Shown here in pieces: positions 58,316-64,000 of a stretch of DNA of 64,000 nt. A program made the translations under genes and the position numbers. Source of the DNA: Armillaria gallica (lineage: Eukaryota > Basidiomycota > Agaricomycetes > Agaricales > Physalacriaceae); contig JBANDB010000009.1 in NCBI GenBank assembly GCA_037576215.1, forward strand, positions 2,790,001-2,854,000, written 5' to 3'. Numbering within the stretch: position 1 is the first letter of the stretch; every line of letters begins with the position of its first letter. The notes beneath the pieces are model-generated. The model was not told the DNA's origin. It searched no databases and was given only the letters and a program-made list of their open reading frames with translations.

Positions 58316-61081
58316 ATGTCCTACTCACCCCTCACTGTGCCAGATTCGCCTGCTGTACCCTTTACCGACTACTCTAGATGGCGTTTTATCTCTGGCGAAG
58401 GCGGTCGTCATACCTGGCGATATCTCAAGTCCGAGGAAGCTTCTGAGAGCTGGCCTCAGTCTGCTCTGGATAAACATTGGCTGGGTCTACCCACTGTACG
58501 GCATTTTCTATAGCTTTTCTTCCTTTCCTACTTATAATGATGATAGGATCTTCCCGCACTACCTCGAGCCAAGAATCCTTTAGAAGCCGCGCAAAATGGC
58601 TACACGTTCTACAAAAGCCTCCAATGCCATGATGGGCACTGGCCAGGCGAATACGGCGGTCCTATGTTCCTGTTGCCCGGGCTAGTAATAGGCTCATATG
58701 TCTCTGGCATGGGCTTCAGGACAGAGGAGAGACTGGAAATGATTCGCTACCTAATGAACCGCGCCAACCCTGTAGATGGTGGATGGGGAATGTGAGATCG
58801 ATAACATACACTGGACGCATCTCTCCTCAACTTAGATTTAGACACGTAGAAGGCGAGTCGACCATGTTCGGCACCGCGTTGAACTATGTCGCGTTACGTA
58901 TCCTTGGCGTCGATGCGGACCATCCCGTTTGCCGGAAGGGCAGAGCAACCATACACGCCATGGGTAAGGATGTTGCTGCTATTTTTCTACATTAGCCCTT
59001 ATCTTGTATTCTTTCAGGTTCTGCATTAGCTTCCCCTGCCTGGGGCAAATTCTGGCTTTCCGTGCTAAACGTTTACGAATGGGAGGGCAACAATCCTATC
59101 CCTCCAGAATTGTGGTTTGTACTTCCTCATCGTGACAAGCCGCATCCAATAAAATGCCCTCAGGTTACTTCCAGAAGCACTCCCCTTTCACCCACATCGA
59201 TGGTGGATACACACACGAACAGTCTATGTCCCTATGAGTTACCTTTACGGCGTCAGATTCAAAGCACCAGAGGACAAGCTTATTATGTCCCTCCGTGAAG
59301 TTCGTGTCATGTTCGTTTCCTCAGCGATGTCTTATTTTTTACTCAGGAGCTCTACACACAAAATTATTACTCTATAGACTGGCCAGCACAACGAAATAAT
59401 GTCTGTAAGGTCGATTTGTATTCGCCGCATGCCGCTGTGTTCGATATGATTAACGTCGTTCTTGGGGCCTACGAGCTCTGCACACTACCGCCTCTCAGAT
59501 GTAAAGCCGTGGACCGTGCATACCAGCTTGTCGTCCTTGAAGACGAAAATACTGGGTATCAAACACTGGGGCCCGTTTCCAAAATGATGAATCTCGTTGT
59601 CCGTGTTCACCGCGAGGGCAACCAGAGCGATGCGTACAAGCTACACAAAGAAAAGCGAGAGGATTTCATGTGGATTGGAAAGGATGGAATGATGATGACA
59701 GGGACCAACGGGAGCCAGCTATGGGATATTGGCTTTATCACTCAAGCCGTGGTGGAGTCGGGTTTGGCGCACCGTGAAGAGAATAAGGAGAGTCTCGTCA
59801 GAGCTCTGGGCTGGCTAGAACAGGCTCAAATGATTGCGAATCCGGTGCATTTTGAGACTTCCTATCGGCATATGACCAAAGGAGCGTGGGGTTTCAGGTA
59901 AGATTGACTCCCATCCTCCTGCTCGCAAAACTAATCGACGGGCACAATCTAGCACCAAGAGCAAGGTTATACTGTTTCGGATTGCACTGGAGAGGGTCTC
60001 AAGGCGGTATTATACTGCCAAGACCTTGAGTAAGCCAATATTGCCTTTCATGAATCTCTGCTTATTATGTTTGTAGCTTTACACCTAAGCTGATCTCCGA
60101 GCGACGCTTGTGCGATGCCGTAGATGTACTCCTTTCAATGCAAAATGCCGACGGAGGTTATGCCAGTTATGAACGTGTTCGGGGTCCAAGATGGCTGGAA
60201 TTGCTCAATCCAGCTGAGGTTTTCGGTAAGAACCCTCCATTCAGATGCTAGTATCATCTGAGCCGCTTTCCAGGTGACATTATGATTGATTACACATACC
60301 CCGAATGTACGACTTCGGTCATCACAGCACTAGCCATCTTCAGAAAACGTTATCCTATTTACCGCAAGAAAGATATTGAGTAAGGATCTTTCTCGGTCTT
60401 CCTGCCTTGCTCTGACACGCCTCGATAGACAAACCATCCAGAAGGCGATTGTCTTCCTGCACAACATACAGAAACCCGAAGGCGCCTGGCTGGGGTCCTG
60501 GGGTATATGCTTTACCTATGCTACCCAGTTTGCGCTGGAGAGTCTATCGTTGGTTGGCGAAACCTACGTAACCAGTACCTCCTCGAGACGTGCTTGTGAA
60601 TTCCTGATTAGCAAACAAAGAAGCGACGGCGGTTGGGGAGAGAGTTATAAGGTATCGTTGAATTCGTTGACGGCAGAATAGCTGCTGACATTCTTTCTAG
60701 ACATGCGAGCAGCAATGTTGGATCGAACATGCTGATTCGCAAGTCGTCCAGACTTGCTGGGCTACCATGGCTCTGATGTATGCGGAATATCCCTATCCTG
60801 AACCCATTCAGAAGGCCGTCCAACTTGTAATGTCAAGACAGCTTCCTGTACGCTCCATATCGTCTTCTATCTGCGGTCATTTGACACTCAAGTATATTTA
60901 GGATGGTTCATGGGCACAAGAGGCAATTGAAGGTGTCTTCAATAAAACATGCGCAATCGCATACCCGAACTTTAAGTTCTCTTTCCCCATCTGGATGCTA
61001 GGGAAGGCGCATTCTTACCTTGCTGCCTTGAAGGCTAAAAAGGCGAATGGACGGACCAACGGAATGAATGGATTCCATTGA
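58316..61081 (+). CDS. ERG7: Lanosterol synthase (oxidosqualene cyclase)
   Basis: The start at 58316 gives [20 protein letters not shown] and [19 protein letters not shown]-type repeats and core blocks follow: [23 protein letters not shown]...[24 protein letters not shown]-like [91 protein letters not shown] and [15 protein letters not shown]. The catalytic aspartate is in DCTGE at 59980-59994. The last repeat reads [18 protein letters not shown] and the stop is at 61079-61081. The enzyme cyclises (S)-2,3-oxidosqualene to lanosterol on the ER membrane or lipid droplets, the first sterol of ergosterol synthesis. About 12 introns of 50-60 nt are seen. Length is about 730 residues, normal for fungi. 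Confidence 0.96.
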
Positions 61082-61274
61082 ACCAAATACCTTATTTTTG
61101 TATTTTATTGTTCGTGGTGTTCGAAGTTCGAGTTTTAGAGTGGGCATTAATTAGTAATGAATGCCAACTAACATTGTCCCGAGTCCTCTTCATTCGGGGG
61201 CTTTTCGACTTTGATACCGTTGACGTGAGTTGGGATATTCTCAGCTATTTGTTGCATCAATAACAGTCGCGCAA

Positions 61275-61905
61275 TTACTTCCGGCGTAATATGTTTTTAG
61301 CGGTGTGAGGAGGACCGCTGGGACGGGTCAGGGCAATTGACAGGCGGACGAGGGTTTGGACGGAGAGTATGATAAAACACCAGATTTGGCCACCTTCGTT
61401 GTTCACAAAGGCACAGGCAGCGAGCAGAGTAAGGCCCAGCATCGCAGATTGCATTAAAGTGACCAAAGTCGATGAGCAGGAGACACGGATTGGCGTGGCA
61501 ATGATAGACGCCAACTATAGCCAGTCAGATGAGAAGATATGGATTAATTTTAGAAAGAAAACATACCCTTGCTCTCGAGCTGGCAGACCCGGGCCGACAG
61601 CGCGCGCGCCAGACGACTGCTGGAACCCACACCGCCGCGTCGAGCACACCCACCGTCGTGTACATCCACGTCAGGCGAGGCGTTTTGCCGATATCCCTGT
61701 TTGTACAAAGGGTAACGAAACGCGTATGGGTAAAGGAAGGGGTATTAGGCGACTTGGTAAGCAGTGTCGATATCTTGTCCATTGAAGTGACGTTGAACTG
61801 GATGTTCAGACTGCCTAAGAACTCCAAACGGGAAAACGTAATAATGTTGTAATAATGAATTAAAACGGTTGCAATAACAAGTAACGTGAAAGATCCACCA
61901 GGCAA
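61275..61905 (-). CDS. Small predicted membrane protein, unrecognised
   Basis: Two open segments join across a good 50-nt intron (donor GTATGT near 61563, acceptor GGCTATAG). Upstream: LLVIATVLIHYYNIITFSRL, SLNIQFNVTSMDKISTLLTK, TRFVTLCTNRDIGKTPRLTW and MYTTVGVLDAAVWVPAVVW. Downstream: LASIIATPIRVSCSSTLVTL, MQSAMLGLTLLAACAFVNN and GQIWCFIILSVQTLVRLSIA, then a basic C-terminus (TAKNILRRK). Three or four hydrophobic stretches suggest an integral membrane protein. No ATG opens this frame at its 5' end, so at least one upstream exon is missing. An open piece in another frame (VIGALVLISNLGLAWW, about 61885-61945) may be that exon. I do not recognise the family. Confidence 0.45.
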
Positions 61906-61956
61906 GCCCCAAGTTGCTAATCAGTACTAAAGCTCCAATAACTCTTTCCTTCGCAA

Positions 61957-64000
61957 TCAGCGTCCATTCACCGTGGCAGTAGAGTCTCGTCTCGCAGATG
62001 TAGACCCTCCGGGATGTTCAGCAGAGTTCGGCAGTGTGTTGGGATGGTCAGGAATCTTCTCAATCTCTTTCTTCGCCTCTTCCCAAGCCTCAAGATTCTG
62101 GAATATAGAAAATTCTAAGTTATATTTCAAGCGCTTCAAAGAGCTGCACTGTACCTTCTTACACCAGTCACGATGACTTCGTGCCATCGCTATGGCCATC
62201 TCCCTGAGATCAGCAACCTTTTGCCGCTGGAACCTATCCAAATCCGCCTGAATGGTAGAACTAGAGTACTTGAGATCCTGAGCAGAAAGATGTAAGGCAT
62301 CCTCAAGCTGGTACAGTAAATTAACCGCAAGGCTTTAAAACAAATTTCAAGTCGGCGTACCTGAGAGATGTTCTCCCGCGTTTTCGTTATGCTGTTGCGA
62401 CGAGCAGTCTCGGGGTCTGTGTCCATCATACCATGGATTGTATAGCTAAGTGCGTTCAACAGTCCCATACCGGGTGCTCGTGTCCTTCGTCGGGCAGGGT
62501 TCGGACCTGGATGGGGCGGGAGGTAGCCGGAGGAAGGGTTATTCTCCTCGTCACCAGACCTTGAGGAAGGATCAGTCTCATCCTCGCCTGCGGTTGGACT
62601 AGAAGCCGCAGAGGAACCATTGACACGGCCTCGTCCAAGAGCCGCTTCTAGGCGTCGGGCTTCTCGCTCACTCTTCTCTAGTTCTTCAAGTTGTTCTCGT
62701 TTGGTCTCAAGAGCATCTTGGGTCATTTCGTATTGGACATGCTTCTGGTGTCGATATGCAAGAAGCTTCTTGATAATCAACGCAAACTGAGAATACTCGT
62801 GAAGGGGCTCGGCCCAGTCCTGCTCGAGCTCCTGAAGCTGTAACGTATGTGAGCTCGAGATCAACCCGGTGCTAAATGAGCCTACCAGCTTTGTGGTTGA
62901 AAGATAAGTAGCATCAACAGCCTGTCCAGTTTTCTCAATGGCACCCGAGAGCTCGCCGTTTTCATTGAGACTGAAACCATTTAAAGCTGCACCAAGTTCT
63001 GAATGATCTTGTCCATAATCTGAAGGTAAGGTTAAGATTGTTGTTCTGGGACTACATCACAAGACGCACCTGACCATCGCTTGATGGTCCGACGTGTGAC
63101 CTTTTCCATGGGGCCGCTCAGGTGTACAGAAAACTTGTTCGTAAATGCCTCAGAATCATGAAACCTCTGGTCCGGATGTCTCAGAGGATGGGCGGCTGAT
63201 GGATTGGGGAGAGCAGCATAAGCAGGGGAGGTATTCTGATCAGTTGGATTGTGTGAAGGTGCCTTGAGGATGTTCTTCGGAAGCAGCGACAGCGGCGGCG
63301 AGTTGAGAACCTCGGTCTATTAATGATGATGAGAAACAGCACAATGGATGAATGTCGTGCAAGCGTACCCACGAGACTTCGCCGTCCAAAAACCGATGAA
63401 AGACATGCTCATTGGATAGAATTGGGTGACGAGCCAGACGGTTTAAAAATGTTTGCAGCATCCGCTTCCTCCTGGCTATCAGTGCAGCATCCTCCTTAGC
63501 CTTTCCTTGCTTGATAGCGTAATCACCCAGTGTCTGCTTCGACGGTATAGGTGGAATTATGAGAGTAGGGTAGAGTTTTGATAAGCTGATCCTCAATGAT
63601 TCGAATTCTGAATATCGATGGTGTGCTTGCGCGTTCTGGATGATTATTCTAGCCAAGAAATACATGTACATGTAAATGAGAACTCACACCGGTTTGAATG
63701 CTATATGCGATATAAGGTGAGTTCGAGTTGACAGACGTCTTAACTGCGTCAGTTATCTTGAATAAGAAGATTATGTCAGGACAAGGGGACTCTATCGGAC
63801 TTGAACACTGACGATTATCTCGACGTCGTCGCCGGAATGCAGGACGCGGTCGCGAGTACAACAGAAGTCACTCTTGTAATTGGACTGCACTTGTCGACTT
63901 GAGGAAGGAAATACAGAGCCCTTGGCAGAGGCCGACGAGGAAAACCTGCGTGACATATTCGGAGGCGGAGACGGCGGTTCAGAGATATCGACCTTGGATG
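61957..64000 (-). CDS. PX-BAR sorting nexin, SNX41/ATG20 family (5' end outside window)
   Basis: Coding reaches the right edge: ISEPPSPPPNMSRRFSSSAS is in frame at 63960-63995, so the true start may be outside. The PX domain follows: SGDDVEI, NSPYIAYSIQTG, HHRYSEFESLRISLSKLYPT, LIIPPIPSKQTLGDYAI and ARRKRMLQTFLNRLARHPIL. Then SNEHVFHRFLDGEVSW and LPKNILKAPSHNPT lead to a long helical region with ELEQDWAEPLHEYSQFALII, the BAR domain, interrupted by a disordered Pro/Gly/Ser insert (about 62440-62640). The end is STATVNGR with TGA at 61957-61959. RYSEF carries a basic residue expected to contact PI3P. Snx41 and Atg20 form dimers with Snx4/Atg24 in endosome-to-Golgi recycling and selective autophagy. 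Which paralogue this is I cannot tell. Confidence 0.88.

Noticed and set aside
57975..58583. 202-codon plus frame crossing the ARP9 start and the first part of ERG7
   Set aside because: It is antisense to ARP9 and in the wrong frame for ERG7; the ERG7 frame from 58316 carries the conserved residues.

Overview
This window comes from a filamentous basidiomycete, most likely an agaricomycete. The genes are packed on both strands and cut by many short introns (about 45-65 nt, GT...CTAAY...AG). Most products are typical of fungi: PAT1, SHR3, VRG4, ANY1, ERG7, SNX41/ATG20 and an Ecl1-like protein. A DUF6533-type membrane protein and a Crinkler/RHS-type P-loop NTPase are families expanded in Agaricomycetes. 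There are no bacterial-style operons, rRNA, CRISPR arrays or recognisable transposons. Gene models were assembled by joining reading frames across visible splice sites, so outer boundaries are usually firmer than every internal exon edge.

Layout, left to right. 1-1368: 3' end of an ATP-dependent DNA ligase (+). 1418-3870: ABC-F ATPase (-). 4092-7390: decapping activator PAT1 (+). 7639-9623: Crinkler/RHS-type NTPase with two apparent frameshifts (+). 10381-11635: F-box protein (-). 12193-15130: iron-sulfur L-serine dehydratase (-). 15375-19716: PX-PH-RhoGAP protein (+). 19902-20566: SHR3 chaperone (+). 20823-21539: Ecl1-like zinc protein (+). 23242-23981: spliceosomal SmB (+). 23982-28370: gene-poor stretch. 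28371-33343: pyruvate carboxylase (-). 35059-36457: HMG-box factor (-). 38341-39873: GDP-mannose transporter VRG4 (-). 41285-43565: NCS1 nucleobase/allantoin permease (+). 44273-46055: MFS exporter (-). 46611-47818: ANY1/SLC66A2 PQ-loop protein (+). 48387-49923: DUF6533-like membrane protein (+). 50249-51272: C2H2 zinc-finger gene with frame breaks (+). 51532-54347: condensin kleisin BRN1 (-). 54921-55641: SET-domain protein (-). 55915-56395: ribosomal protein eL30 (+). 56521-58205: ARP9 (-). 58316-61081: lanosterol synthase ERG7 (+). 61275-61905: small membrane protein (-). 61957-64000: sorting nexin, running off the right edge (-).

Most of the window is ordinary housekeeping: RNA splicing and decay, translation, chromosome condensation, chromatin remodelling, sterol synthesis, anaplerosis, secretory transport and small-GTPase control. 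The genes do not form one pathway. Two head-to-head pairs, ARP9/ERG7 and SET/eL30, share short promoters. I found no clear undescribed system. The best leads are architectural: the pyruvate carboxylase biotin lysine on a 17-nt microexon followed by a GC-AG intron; an SmB first coding exon that is only ATG; a palindromic pair of MCB boxes before condensin; and a set of frame breaks that all look like one missing base. One of those breaks lies in an essential gene, which points to consensus indel errors.
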